NCBI RefSeq assembly: GCF_000789255.1
Contig: NZ_CP009552.1
Span: 1,488,001 to 1,552,000, forward strand
DNA length: 64,000 nucleotides
Reading direction: 5' to 3'
Source of the DNA: Geoglobus acetivorans
GTDB lineage: Archaea > Halobacteriota > Archaeoglobi > Archaeoglobales > Archaeoglobaceae
Made by a program: the position numbers and the translations under genes
Shown here: positions 26,990 to 35,749 of the stretch, one piece after another
Position numbering within the stretch: the first letter of the stretch is position 1
How the letters are laid out: each line of letters opens with the position of its first letter
The notes under the pieces: generated by a model
Databases searched by the model: none
What the model saw: only the letters and a program-made list of their open reading frames with translations
What the model was told of the DNA's origin: nothing

Positions 26990-27850
26990 TTAAATTAGTC
27001 CGGCTCTCTGGAGAAGCAGAATATCTTCGGTCTCCAGTTTTTCTCCTCTCTTGAACATCTCGTAGATCTCCTTCGCTTTTCTGATCAGTTCCTCTTTCTC
27101 TCTCTGCTCCTTACTCTTGCTCTGCTTGGCCTTCAGCGCCTTGATAATCTTGTCAAGGTCCTTTATGTCCTTCCTGGTTTTGATTATCTCAGCATGATAC
27201 CTGTCTGCCTCTTTCCTCGCCTCAACCGCTTTTGCATGGTATTCGTCGGCCTTCTTCCGAGTTTCATCGACGTTCTTCAGAAGCTCAACGATCTGCTCAT
27301 GCACGCCATCTGCCTGCTCCTGATAACCCTTAATCTGCTCCGTTAGACTTCTGACCTCTTCTTTCAGCTTCTTTATCTCTGCTATGAGCTTCTTGAACTC
27401 CTCGTGCTTCTCAAGCTGTGTTTTTCTCTCCTCAAGTTCCCTCTTGAGCTTCGCAATCCTCTCAACAAGCTGTCTTTCTTTTTCAATCGTAAGAACGGCA
27501 GTCTGCTGCTTGAACTCAAGTCTCCGTATCTCCTTCTCTATCTCCCCAAGTGGCCTTCCTCCTCGGTCTATGTTCCTCCTGAGCTTGTCAAGGTCCTTGT
27601 AAAGGGCATCTATCTTCTTGTGAAGTTCGCTTCTCTCCGCTCTAAGCTCCTTTGCTTTCGAATTTAGCTCATCTCTGGACTTTTTCAGCTCTCTGACCTT
27701 GTTCAGCAGTTCCTTTACCTGCGCATTCAGTTCATTTCTCTTTTCAGCCAGCTTCTTGGACTCCTCGTTCAGCTCGTCCCTCTTCCTGATAAAATCCTTA
27801 AGATCCTTCTCCAGCTGTTCTCTCCTCTCAACCAACTTCTCCAGCATCAT
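26990..27850 (-). CDS. archaeal long coiled-coil protein (COG1340-like)
   Basis: A 286-residue protein made almost wholly of Glu/Lys/Arg-rich heptads, with long alpha-helical stretches (KLAEKRNELNAQVKELLNKV, EIKKLKEEVRSLTEQIKG). The short non-coiled C-terminus ends in ILLLQRAGLI. No ATPase head domain is present, so it is not an SMC or Rad50. It resembles the uncharacterised archaeal COG1340 family, usually single-copy and probably structural. Confidence 0.72.
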   Translation of the reverse strand: MMLEKLVERREQLEKDLKDFIRKRDELNEESKKLAEKRNELNAQVKELLNKVRELKKSRDELNSKAKELRAERSELHKKIDALYKDLDKLRRNIDRGGRPLGEIEKEIRRLEFKQQTAVLTIEKERQLVERIAKLKRELEERKTQLEKHEEFKKLIAEIKKLKEEVRSLTEQIKGYQEQADGVHEQIVELLKNVDETRKKADEYHAKAVEARKEADRYHAEIIKTRKDIKDLDKIIKALKAKQSKSKEQREKEELIRKAKEIYEMFKRGEKLETEDILLLQRAGLI

Positions 27851-28060
27851 GGTCTCACAACAGCAATCTTTGTAGTTGCTTAAAGGCAGGATTATGGGGG
27901 GAATTTAAACTTTATGCTGTCCGGTTCCGAGGAATGAATATAAAAGTTTCGGGATTTTGTTTCAGTAGCCCACCAGAGTTCTGTAAGGATTATTCATTGA
28001 TTTTGCAGGCTTCATGCTTACAGTTAATGGCGAGCATGTGGAAAAACTAAAAAAGAGTTT

Positions 28061-29326
28061 TCAGCAAATTTTCGGGAATTCATAAGCCGGATGTTCCTCA
28101 AACGTGTACTTTACCGTGTTGAACTGAGATTTGAGCTGCTTCACCCTGTTTCCTGCCTCCTTTTCAGAAATTTTTCCAGTGATGACTCCGTGGATAATCT
28201 CGGCAATCTCTTCCATCTCAGGTTCTTTCATTCCCAGCCTCGTCAGTTCCTGAACACCCATCCTTATGCCAGACGGATTTGCAGTATCCTTCAAACTGTC
28301 CCATGGCAAAAGATTTTTGTTCAGTATTATCCCCGCAGCTTCAAGTTTTTCGGCAACCCTCTCTCCTCCACCGTGCCTGCTCACATCAACGGCAACCTGA
28401 TGCGTTTCCGTGAATCCCCTGTTCTCTCCAACAACATCCAACCCAAGCTCATGAAGTCTCTCAGCAAGCTTCCTGGCGTTATCAATCACCTGTCTTGCAT
28501 AGCCCTCTCCGTAAATCTTCATTTCCATGGCCGATACGGCGTAGCCTGCAAGTGTGTTCAGGTGGTGGTTGCTGACCACTCCCGGAAAGACCGCTCTGTC
28601 TATAACATCTGCCAGCTCTTTTCTGCAGAGTATTACCGCCCTCTGCGGGCCGAAGAAAGTTTTGTGGGTTGAACCGGTCATGACATCCGCCCCTTCTTTG
28701 AGCGGCTTCTGAAACTGTTTTCCCGCAATCAGTCCGAGAACGTGGCTTGCATCAAACATTATTTTCGCATTTATTTCGTCCGCAATTTCTTTAAGTTCTT
28801 CCACAGGTTGTTTGAAGAGAATGAGACTCGTGCCAAGAACAAAAAGCTTCGGTTTTTCCTTCAGAGCGATTTTCCTCGTTTCTTCAATATCTATCTCAAA
28901 GCTATCGTTATCAAACGGATAGTAAAGGGTTGAAAGTCCCCTCAACCCGGCAGCCGATACCCTGTCATGGCTTATGTGCCCACCACAGGGAACTGAGTAG
29001 GCCATTATCTTATCTCCCGGATCTGTCAGAGCGAAGAATACTGCAAGATTTGCAACAACACCACTTACAGGCTGAACGTTGGCATGCTCCGCTTCAAAAA
29101 GCTCCTTTGTGAGAGAAATGGCGAGGCTCTCAATCTCGTCTATGAACGCGCATCCCTGGTAGTACCTCTCGCCAACCCTGCCCTCGGCATATCTGTGACC
29201 CAGGTCGGAAACGTAACACCCCCTCACAAACCTGCTCGTCAGATTTTCGCTCGCAATCATGGGGAGGGAGTCAGCGTAAAACCTGTGATGCCTGTCAATT
29301 ATCCCGTACACTTCCCGGTAATCCAT
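28061..29326 (-). CDS. glyA: serine hydroxymethyltransferase
   Basis: A 421-residue PLP enzyme. The PLP lysine lies in GSTHKTFFGPQRA, where bacterial and eukaryotic forms have THKTLRGP; the FFGPQ form recalls archaeal members that use tetrahydromethanopterin. Other motifs: MIASENLTS, ANVQPVSGVVANLAV, PCGGHISHD and ASHVLG. It interconverts serine and glycine, feeding C1 units to the methanopterin pathway. The downstream 27851-28060 spacer shows no gene. Confidence 0.92.
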   Translation of the reverse strand: MDYREVYGIIDRHHRFYADSLPMIASENLTSRFVRGCYVSDLGHRYAEGRVGERYYQGCAFIDEIESLAISLTKELFEAEHANVQPVSGVVANLAVFFALTDPGDKIMAYSVPCGGHISHDRVSAAGLRGLSTLYYPFDNDSFEIDIEETRKIALKEKPKLFVLGTSLILFKQPVEELKEIADEINAKIMFDASHVLGLIAGKQFQKPLKEGADVMTGSTHKTFFGPQRAVILCRKELADVIDRAVFPGVVSNHHLNTLAGYAVSAMEMKIYGEGYARQVIDNARKLAERLHELGLDVVGENRGFTETHQVAVDVSRHGGGERVAEKLEAAGIILNKNLLPWDSLKDTANPSGIRMGVQELTRLGMKEPEMEEIAEIIHGVITGKISEKEAGNRVKQLKSQFNTVKYTFEEHPAYEFPKIC

Positions 29327-29394
29327 GGATTTCAGGTGTTCAGATTACTTTTTAAATTTTTGCGCTGCGCGGTATCTGCCCTGAAGGCATGAGA

Positions 29395-30159
29395 TCAGCC
29401 GGAGCTTCTTGAGAGCCACACAACGACCAGCAGGACGAAGACGAGTCCCGAAAAAGCAGTCCCGAGCACAACCTTTCCGGAAACGAGCCCCAGGTTGTAG
29501 ATCAGGGTGGCTGTGAACACCGCAGCCAGCAGCACCTGCACTGTCAGGAAAACCACATAAGGTCTCTCCACCGGAAGCCTGAGTATCAGAGGCTCCTTCG
29601 CCGAGAATGCTGTCAGAGCGATCACCGCAAGCATCACTGTTGAGGGGATCACCAGAATCCCGGCAATCTTGCCCGCAAACCCGTCTGGCGTCCCATCAAT
29701 GGTAAAGTGAACTGCGACGACATCCGGAAGGGAGTTCCAGGAAAGGGCTGCGATGAGCAGATATGCGAGCAGTGGGACGGTCTGAAGCAGGATGGGCTTC
29801 TCCACACTTCCGGCAGAGAAGGGTTTCATTTCTCCTGGAGGGGATGACATGTCTTCCATCTCGTACGTCTCCTTGGCTATCCGGTAGCTGACGTACACAA
29901 GGGGAACGAGGGATAGAAGATAGATGGCGATGAAGGCGTGGATCGGGGGGTTGAGCAGAAGGACAGCGAGCAGCATGGCCACTCCAACGAGCACGCTGTA
30001 AGCGCCGGCAAACGCGTTGGCTTTCTTCCACGCCTCTCTCGAGAGGTAAGTGTATCCCATTCTCACCCCAACGTACGGGTTTGGCCTGTCCCTCACAAGC
30101 AGCGTGACGATTCCCATAAAGACCAGCAGCAGAGAAAGGGACACCTCAATCTCCACCAT
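29395..30159 (-). CDS. SdpI/DUF1648-like membrane protein
   Basis: About 254 residues with seven or so hydrophobic helices. The N-terminal part has RPNPYVGVRMGYTYLSREAW, the SdpI-family pattern. The C-terminal half has a DUF1648-like LPDVVAVHFTIDGTPDGFAG. B. subtilis SdpI has these two parts in the opposite order. The start is ATG 30159, inside the end of the PadR gene (14-base overlap). SdpI is an immunity and signalling protein for a toxin; here the pairing with a PadR regulator suggests a regulated membrane-stress or immunity unit, by analogy only. Confidence 0.65.
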   Translation of the reverse strand: MVEIEVSLSLLLVFMGIVTLLVRDRPNPYVGVRMGYTYLSREAWKKANAFAGAYSVLVGVAMLLAVLLLNPPIHAFIAIYLLSLVPLVYVSYRIAKETYEMEDMSSPPGEMKPFSAGSVEKPILLQTVPLLAYLLIAALSWNSLPDVVAVHFTIDGTPDGFAGKIAGILVIPSTVMLAVIALTAFSAKEPLILRLPVERPYVVFLTVQVLLAAVFTATLIYNLGLVSGKVVLGTAFSGLVFVLLVVVWLSRSSG

Positions 30160-30487
30160 CACCACCTCCGAGAACCTCCAGAATCTTTTTAATTTCGAGT
30201 TCGAGCTCACTTAAAACCTCTCTGCCAAGTTCGGTGAGCCTGTAGCACTTTCTCGGCCTGCTTTCCACCACCCAGAAGCCCTCTATCAGCCCCAGCCTCT
30301 GAAGACTCTTCAGCAGGTCGTACATCGCACCCTCACTCGGAGCGAAGCCCATTTCCTCGAGCTTTTTTCTGATGAAGTACCCGTGCATCTCCTCCTTTTT
30401 CAGCATTGAGAGGATCAGGTACGAGTACACTCCCGACCTGAGCTCCCTCCTGAGCTTCTTCAGCGCTCTCCCCTTCCTGTCGAACAT
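30146..30487 (-). CDS. PadR-family transcriptional regulator
   Basis: About 113 residues: a PadR winged helix with LRSGVYSYLILSMLKKEEMH, then GYFIRKKLEEMGF and EGAMYDLLKSLQRLGLIEG, plus a short C-terminal dimerisation helix. ATG 30487 is chosen because a TATA-like TTTTATAC lies about 30 bases upstream at 30516-30523. A perfect dyad overlaps the start codon, pointing to autoregulation. It is translationally coupled to the SdpI-like gene. Confidence 0.85.
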   Translation of the reverse strand: MFDRKGRALKKLRRELRSGVYSYLILSMLKKEEMHGYFIRKKLEEMGFAPSEGAMYDLLKSLQRLGLIEGFWVVESRPRKCYRLTELGREVLSELELEIKKILEVLGGGDGGD

Positions 30488-30506
30488 ACCTCTTAATGAG
30501 AGGTAT
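30486..30506. promoter_or_regulatory. perfect inverted repeat at the padR start (likely operator)
   Basis: ATACCTCT-TAATG-AGAGGTAT: 8-base arms, 5-base spacer. It covers the padR start codon and lies about 10 bases downstream of the minus-strand TATA-like TTTTATAC (30516-30523), at the expected transcription start. A protein bound here would block padR-sdpI transcription, as PadR proteins commonly do for their own genes. It may also influence the divergent CcmC-like gene at 30643. Confidence 0.65.
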
Positions 30507-30642
30507 CGAAGCTCGATGTATAAAAGCATTGCGAAGCGTGACAATGGATGTTTCAGCGGCAACATTCCGTTCCAGAAGTCGTCAGTCCAGCGCGATCTTG
30601 CCTGCTGGGAAACATTTTAAAGCCCGAAAAAAGACTGTTTGC

Positions 30643-31191
30643 ATGCGTTACGTGACTCTAACAGTGCTGCTCGTCATCTCAGCTGTCCTCATCGCGGCCC
30701 TCCCTTCAGAAAGCAGGCTCGGTGAAACGTACAAGCTCGTCTACATTCACGTCCCGATTTCTCTGGTCACGATAGCCACCACCCTCCTGCTTCCGCTCGT
30801 CCACCTCAGATTGCCGGGGTTCGTAAAGGGTGTTTCGCTCACAACCACAGCATATGCGGCAGTTCACCTCATTCTCTCCGCAGTCTTCATGTACGCAGCG
30901 TGGGGAGGAATAATCTTCTCCGAGCCCAAGTTCGTTTTCAGTCTCGTTCTGCTGTTCTTCACAGCGACTCACACAGCCCTGTGCCTTGTGGATTTGAGAC
31001 TCGCCAGATACTACTCCCTCCTTGCAATTGTGATTGTTCCGTACTTCTACTTTCAGGCGGCCTCGGCGGGCTTTCAGCTCCACCCAAAGGGCGTAGAAAT
31101 GCCGGCCTTTCTGTACCTTCCGTACACTCTCACATTCCCGCTGGTCGCACTCACGTACATCACGCTGGCCGGAAAACTGCAGAAGCTCTGA
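30643..31191 (+). CDS. CcmC-like heme-handling membrane protein
   Basis: A 182-residue protein with six hydrophobic helices. The motif YKLVYIHVPISLV after the first helix and WGGIIFSEPKFVFSLVLLFF in the middle align with CcmC (YVHVP and the WWD-type loop WG.WWxWD.R). The Trp/Asp residues of the heme-binding loop are mostly lost here. With so many c-type cytochromes nearby, a role in heme delivery is likely, but the altered loop means it may be a divergent or accessory member. ATG 30643 follows a TATA-like CATTTTAAAG. Confidence 0.62.
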   Translation: MRYVTLTVLLVISAVLIAALPSESRLGETYKLVYIHVPISLVTIATTLLLPLVHLRLPGFVKGVSLTTTAYAAVHLILSAVFMYAAWGGIIFSEPKFVFSLVLLFFTATHTALCLVDLRLARYYSLLAIVIVPYFYFQAASAGFQLHPKGVEMPAFLYLPYTLTFPLVALTYITLAGKLQKL

Positions 31192-31235
31192 CCAGCACCG
31201 CTTTTTTATATAAAAGATGATGACAGTATGCAGGT

Positions 31236-32441
31236 ATGAGCAGGTGGGTTTACCCCATTCTGGGCATGATCATACTGACCATGCTCGGCGGAATATACAC
31301 CTTCAGCCTCTTCTACAAACCCCTCCAGGAGTTCTACGGGATCTCAAATGTTGCGCCCCTCACACTCGCGTTCTCCCTCATAACGCTCACCTACTCGATC
31401 TTCATAATCCCCGCCGGCCTTCTGTACGACAGGCTCGGTCCGAAGATCCCGCTCATCACCGGTGCGTTCACCATATTCTCGGGATACCTGCTCGCGAGCC
31501 AGATGAAGAACTTTGACTGGGACACGGCAAGGGTCCTGTACTACGTCGGCCTGGGCTTTCTGCCCGGGCTCGGAATAGCGCTGGTTGACGCGGTCCCGAG
31601 ACCGCTCGCATCCAAGTGGTTCCCCGACAGGCCAGGAACTGCTATCGGGCTCGTTGCTGTTGGATTCGGGATCGGAGCTGCGGTTATGACGCCCGTAATA
31701 ACCGGCATGCTTGAGAAGTTTGGAGTGTTCAGGACCTTCGCCCTTGTGGGGCTGATGTACTTCGCCGTGATCGTTTTCTGCGCGCTGCCAATGAGGGATC
31801 CTGAGTCGAGAAAAGGAGAGTCCGCTCACGACCTCGATCTCGGCATGGTTCTGAGGAAAGGAAGGTTCTACAGGCTGTGGTTTGCGTTCTTCCTCTCGTC
31901 ATTTGCAGGGCTGATGGTGATAGGCAACGCGGCCCCAATTCTGCGTGAGGGGGCAAGGAACACTCCGGAGCTTGCTGGACTCGTTGCCGCGTTTCTGATC
32001 ATCACCTCCTTCGCGAACGCTGGTGGCAGATTCGCTTGGGGTTTCGCTCTCGACAGGCTCGGAGTTTTCAGGGCACTCAGGTTCAACTTCCTGCTGTCCG
32101 CAGCTGCCTCGCTTCTCTTAGCCTTCACGTACTCCACCTACGTCGTCTTTCCCCTCGCATCCGTGATATACGCGAACTACGGCGGAGTTCTTGCGATGTT
32201 TCCGGCCGCTGTTTCAATTTACTTCGGCAGGAAGTACGCTGGCAGGATATACGGGGCGATATTCACCGCATGGGGTTTCTCGGGACTGCTCGCTCCGTAC
32301 ACGGGAGGGCTGATAAGGGATCTGACGGGGGAGTACGTCTACGCGTTTTACGTTGCATTCGCCGTGAGTTTGATTGCGGTGGTGCTGATGATGGGGAAAG
32401 AAGAGGTGACGAGAGAGCCGGACAGAGTAGGAAACAATTAA
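31236..32441 (+). CDS. MFS transporter, oxalate/formate antiporter (OFA) type
   Basis: A 401-residue, 12-helix major facilitator. The start (YPILGMIILTMLGGIYTFSL) and motif A (GLLYDRLGPK) match the OFA family, with a second half-motif RFAWGFALDRLG. OFA members exchange small carboxylates such as oxalate, formate, lactate or pyruvate. Placed beside the cytochrome cluster, it may import an organic-acid electron donor. TTTTTTATATAAAAG at 31201-31215 is its promoter. Confidence 0.82.
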   Translation: MSRWVYPILGMIILTMLGGIYTFSLFYKPLQEFYGISNVAPLTLAFSLITLTYSIFIIPAGLLYDRLGPKIPLITGAFTIFSGYLLASQMKNFDWDTARVLYYVGLGFLPGLGIALVDAVPRPLASKWFPDRPGTAIGLVAVGFGIGAAVMTPVITGMLEKFGVFRTFALVGLMYFAVIVFCALPMRDPESRKGESAHDLDLGMVLRKGRFYRLWFAFFLSSFAGLMVIGNAAPILREGARNTPELAGLVAAFLIITSFANAGGRFAWGFALDRLGVFRALRFNFLLSAAASLLLAFTYSTYVVFPLASVIYANYGGVLAMFPAAVSIYFGRKYAGRIYGAIFTAWGFSGLLAPYTGGLIRDLTGEYVYAFYVAFAVSLIAVVLMMGKEEVTREPDRVGNN

Positions 32442-32450
32442 AATGAAAGC

Positions 32451-33332
32451 CTACCCGGAGTGTCTAAGCCAGACTGCAGCCAGAACGGATAGCAGCGCGG
32501 CAATTACAGTGAAAGCTGGGGTTTCGGCCCCTCTACTACTCCCGGCAGCGGTACCGTTCTCCCCGGGTGTTCCCACTGACCCGGGAACCGTGCTCCTGTT
32601 TTCCGTTACAGATGGTCCAGGTGTTTTTTCGCCAGATGTTCCGGGAGCTTTCTGAGGTGGCACAACATTAGGTCTGCTCTCCGTCACGTTTTCGCCCTCC
32701 GCATTCTCCGTCCCGTGCTGTTGCGGGGGGGAAGTGCCGTTTATCTCATGCCCGGGTGTCACCGTGGGACCGGGTGTGCCGATCTGTCCGGGCCCACTGG
32801 GAACCCCGCCACCTCCACCTGTGCTTCCTCCAGAGAGCGTGGAGACTGGCGCGGGAGTGAGAGACTCCTCAAGTTCCGGAGTCTGAGCTGGCTGAGGCGT
32901 GGGCTTAGGTGTTGGAGTGAGTTCAAGGGTTGCCGTCGGTTCAGGTGTCGGGGTCGGCGTCTGAAGCGGAGACGTGTTTACAACATCAAAGCTTACAGAG
33001 GAGTAATTGATAAGCTTCGGTGGGTCACTCCTATCGTAAACGTACACCACCACTTCCCAGCTCCCGGGAAAGACCACAAAGGAGTCCGAAATAGATGTAG
33101 ATGTGAAGTCCTTCGTTACTTCGCGATAAACAGTTCCGTTGTGTATCCACTGAAACCTGGCAGAACCCGCAAGGTCTTCGTAATTTGAAACATAGGCCTC
33201 CACAGTGTCCCCATCCCGGGGATTTTCTGGAAATACTGTCACCGGGAAATACGGTACATTTTGCGCAGAAACCACTGCTACGAACACCAGAATGCCAGCC
33301 ACCAGTATCAGGAATGTCCTTATACCTACCAT
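32451..33332 (-). CDS. Pro/Thr/Gly-rich surface protein with C-terminal anchor
   Basis: About 293 residues: signal peptide (LILVAGILVFVAVVSA), an Ig-like beta domain at roughly 20-115 (FPENPRDGDTVEAYVSNYED), then about 150 residues of Pro/Thr/Gly/Ser-rich linker (TPTPTPEPTATLELTPTP), suited to heavy O-glycosylation. The end is ETPAF, a hydrophobic helix and RHSG, which looks like a PGF-CTERM variant with Ala for Gly. ATG 33332 overlaps the lipoprotein gene end by 7 bases. Last gene of an operon with two multiheme cytochromes and a lipoprotein. Confidence 0.7.
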   Translation of the reverse strand: MVGIRTFLILVAGILVFVAVVSAQNVPYFPVTVFPENPRDGDTVEAYVSNYEDLAGSARFQWIHNGTVYREVTKDFTSTSISDSFVVFPGSWEVVVYVYDRSDPPKLINYSSVSFDVVNTSPLQTPTPTPEPTATLELTPTPKPTPQPAQTPELEESLTPAPVSTLSGGSTGGGGGVPSGPGQIGTPGPTVTPGHEINGTSPPQQHGTENAEGENVTESRPNVVPPQKAPGTSGEKTPGPSVTENRSTVPGSVGTPGENGTAAGSSRGAETPAFTVIAALLSVLAAVWLRHSG

Positions 33333-33775
33333 GTTATCCCCACCCTGTCTCCAGCAAGTTTTCTGGAGTTTGCATCCCATACCTCTACAACAACAACAAT
33401 ATTCGTCCCGCTTTCGGGAACATCTTTTTTCTCCATCCCTATGTATGCTGTAATGTTGTCTCCAACAGTATTAATGCTTACCGGAGCAACCGGTGTGATC
33501 ACTATCCTGCCACTCTTGTTATAGATTGCATAAACATGTATGCCGGGAAAAGGAGGAGAGTTCGTTACTCTGACCTTCTCAATTTCAACCTCAGCTCTTT
33601 TCGCTGAATTGATCTTCACAATGTGCTGACCAGAGATCACGTAGTGACTGAAGTTGACCTCAATCACAGGAACCTTCTCTGGCTTCTGCTGGACGCATCC
33701 GTAAAGGAAAGTTGCAAGTATGACAGAAATCGCAAGCACGATTATCCTCCACTCATGGATGGATTTTTTCGCCAT
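33326..33775 (-). CDS. lipoprotein of unknown function in cytochrome operon
   Basis: A 149-residue protein with a lipobox (ATFLYGC, Cys about residue 27) after a hydrophobic segment, so it should be lipid-anchored outside the membrane. The mature part is beta-rich and could be an Ig- or transthyretin-like domain. Not recognised. It starts 3 bases after the stop of the 8-motif cytochrome, so it is almost surely co-expressed and may help anchor the cytochromes. Confidence 0.65.
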   Translation of the reverse strand: MAKKSIHEWRIIVLAISVILATFLYGCVQQKPEKVPVIEVNFSHYVISGQHIVKINSAKRAEVEIEKVRVTNSPPFPGIHVYAIYNKSGRIVITPVAPVSINTVGDNITAYIGMEKKDVPESGTNIVVVVEVWDANSRKLAGDRVGITW

Positions 33776-33778
33776 CTC

Positions 33779-34957
33779 TCACACCCTCCCTCCATTGTAA
33801 TACACAAGGTTGTTCGGTTCAGAGTATGAAACAAATGGGCCGGTGGGTGGTGTTGGCGCCCCCGCTCTCTTGCAGGATATGCAGCTATCAGCGTGCAGAA
33901 TGAGCGGAGCATTGAAAATGCCCACATCTAAGTTGCCCATGATATTGGGGGGCCATGGTGCAGCTACGTACCCTCCAGAAGTCTTGTCGAAGACAGAAAC
34001 GGAGTAGCTGTCAGTATGGCAGGAGTAGCATGACAGTCTTCTCGCCACATGAACAGCATCTGTCAGCTCTGGAGGCAGGGTTCCCGAAACCTGCGGATTG
34101 TGACAGGACGAAAGGCAGTAATCGGAAATGTTTGCATAGGCTGTTCCAATTTTGCTTATATCGTGTATCGGAGCCTGAGGGTTATTACTCCTGCCACCCC
34201 AGTACCAGATGACGTGGGATGAATTGGGAGTTAGGCCATTAGGGCTCGGTTCCGGATGGTTTATTGCATTCCAGATGTCAGCATGGCAATCAGTGCAGTT
34301 TATCGAACTCAACGGCCTCCAGATGTGCTTCGCTCCAGAGCCACCCTTAAAAACCACAGTCGTGTTCGCTGGGCCCAGCGAATTCACAACCACTGACGTC
34401 CACGACTGAAAGGTGAAGTTATAGTACTGCGGCCTGACAAACTCAATATTCAGCTTGAAATCTGTGTGACACGCCAAGCATGCTTCGTTCTCACCAACAC
34501 CAAGGCTGAAGTTGAGGGCGTCCTGAACGAATTTCTTGTGGGCTGAGTAATCAGTCCCGTAGTTTGGGTCTCCAAACGCATTTGCCTTTGGGACTGAAAC
34601 GGTGGTTCCGTTTGCAAGGGTTATGCTGGTTTTTGAGTGGCAGTCAAGGCAGCGGGGCTTTACTGCAGCGTGTGCTTCACCTCCCGAAACCCATGTGCCG
34701 TTGTCGTAAGCTACGGTCTGGCCGAGGTAGGGGTTGCGGTGGCAGTCCTCACATGTCATGCCGGAATGGTAGGTTGAGTTGCTGAGCTCGGCTGCGATTT
34801 TTGAATGGCATTGAGTGCATGGGATGTCGTTTGAAGGAGAGGAGATGTCCTTGACATTGTGGGTTTGAAGAAGAACTGAGTAGGTGGAGTTGGGAAGGGT
34901 GTATAGGAAAATGGCAACAAGCGATATTATTACGAATACGAGAAATCTGAGGTTCAC
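33779..34957 (-). CDS. secreted multiheme cytochrome c with CxxCK and CX3CH motifs
   Basis: A 392-residue protein with an N-terminal hydrophobic segment (FLVFVIISLVAIFLYTL) and no obvious C-terminal anchor. Six CxxCH motifs (CTQCH, CEDCH, CLDCH, CLACH, CTDCH, CYSCH), one CX3CH (CLSSCH) and one CxxCK (CISCK, about residue 360). CxxCK recalls the lysine-ligated catalytic heme of NrfA. The N-terminal 157 residues are encoded by DNA identical to the gene at 35750-37078. GTG start one base past the upstream stop, with GAGGTGA before it. Confidence 0.82.
   Translation of the reverse strand: MNLRFLVFVIISLVAIFLYTLPNSTYSVLLQTHNVKDISSPSNDIPCTQCHSKIAAELSNSTYHSGMTCEDCHRNPYLGQTVAYDNGTWVSGGEAHAAVKPRCLDCHSKTSITLANGTTVSVPKANAFGDPNYGTDYSAHKKFVQDALNFSLGVGENEACLACHTDFKLNIEFVRPQYYNFTFQSWTSVVVNSLGPANTTVVFKGGSGAKHIWRPLSSINCTDCHADIWNAINHPEPSPNGLTPNSSHVIWYWGGRSNNPQAPIHDISKIGTAYANISDYCLSSCHNPQVSGTLPPELTDAVHVARRLSCYSCHTDSYSVSVFDKTSGGYVAAPWPPNIMGNLDVGIFNAPLILHADSCISCKRAGAPTPPTGPFVSYSEPNNLVYYNGGRV
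34440..34912 (-). repeat. 473-bp perfect direct repeat, copy 1
   Basis: Every base from 34440 to 34912 matches 36558-37030 by my line-by-line comparison. It encodes residues of the shared N-terminal tetraheme module (CTQCH, CEDCH, CLDCH, CLACH) of two neighbouring cytochromes. The flanks diverge abruptly on both sides, so a recent gene conversion is more likely than slow divergence. Confidence 0.9.
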
Positions 34958-34958
34958 C

Positions 34959-35693
34959 TCACTTCACCTCGGTATAAACGATAAAGTCAGTAGGAGAAAT
35001 GTCAGACACGCTCCATTCCGAGGTATTCCCAACGATATTGTTCGAGACGGTTAATGAAAACCCGGTATATGTCGTAATATTGAACTTTACCCCCACATCT
35101 GTGTGGCAGAAGATACAGGCTTCACTCTCCCCAGGATAGACGTTGGCTTCAAAAGCAGTTCCGAAGATTAGTTCAAAATGTGTCGAATTCAAACCGGAGT
35201 CGTCAGGATGGTTGCTCAATCCAAAGCCACCTGCCGCCCCGTAACTGGACAGAGCAGGATTGGAGTTATGACACCTGCAGCCAGCTGTATCATAACCAAG
35301 CACTTTGCTCAGGTTTCCATGAACTGCGTAGTGCATGTTCGTGGTGTTGAAATGACAGTAAGTGCAATCTGCCCTCGTTGCCGCATGTGCCTCAAGACCG
35401 GGCTGATTTGCTGAGCCGTTAGCATACGTTACACTTGCATTCCCCCTGTGACAGGCCTCACAGTCCTTTGTATCTGCTATCGTCGGATCGCCCCATTTTT
35501 TGTGGAGTGGCGAGAGCTGAAGCTCTTCATAAATGTCCGCATGGCATTTTTTACAGTCTACGTCAGAAGTCGGATTTGCATCCAGATAATACCATTCATG
35601 TATACCTGCAAATAGAGATACTGTCTTGGGAAGCACGAATACTCCCACCATCACGGTGGTCACAAGGATCAGTGCAAGCCTCGAAGGTCTCAT
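34959..35693 (-). CDS. secreted tetra-/pentaheme cytochrome c
   Basis: A 244-residue protein with an N-terminal membrane anchor or signal (LALILVTTVMVGVFVLP). Four CxxCH motifs (CKKCH, CEACH, CTYCH, CIFCH) plus a CxCH (CRCH) after YDTAG that may not bind heme. It is a clear relative of the gene at 37105-37821: KTVSLFAGIHEWYYLDA matches PTVSLFVGQHDWYDIDA. First gene of the operon cytochrome-cytochrome-lipoprotein-surface protein. Confidence 0.82.
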   Translation of the reverse strand: MRPSRLALILVTTVMVGVFVLPKTVSLFAGIHEWYYLDANPTSDVDCKKCHADIYEELQLSPLHKKWGDPTIADTKDCEACHRGNASVTYANGSANQPGLEAHAATRADCTYCHFNTTNMHYAVHGNLSKVLGYDTAGCRCHNSNPALSSYGAAGGFGLSNHPDDSGLNSTHFELIFGTAFEANVYPGESEACIFCHTDVGVKFNITTYTGFSLTVSNNIVGNTSEWSVSDISPTDFIVYTEVK

Positions 35694-35749
35694 TACAATT
35701 AAAAATCAGATAGAAGCTTTAAAACGTTACCGCATCTCATCACAGGAAG

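Noticed and set aside
27851-28060. Possible tRNA or small RNA in the spacer before glyA
   Set aside because: No T-loop or acceptor-stem pairing; one GGTTCCGAGG-like stretch has no matching arms.
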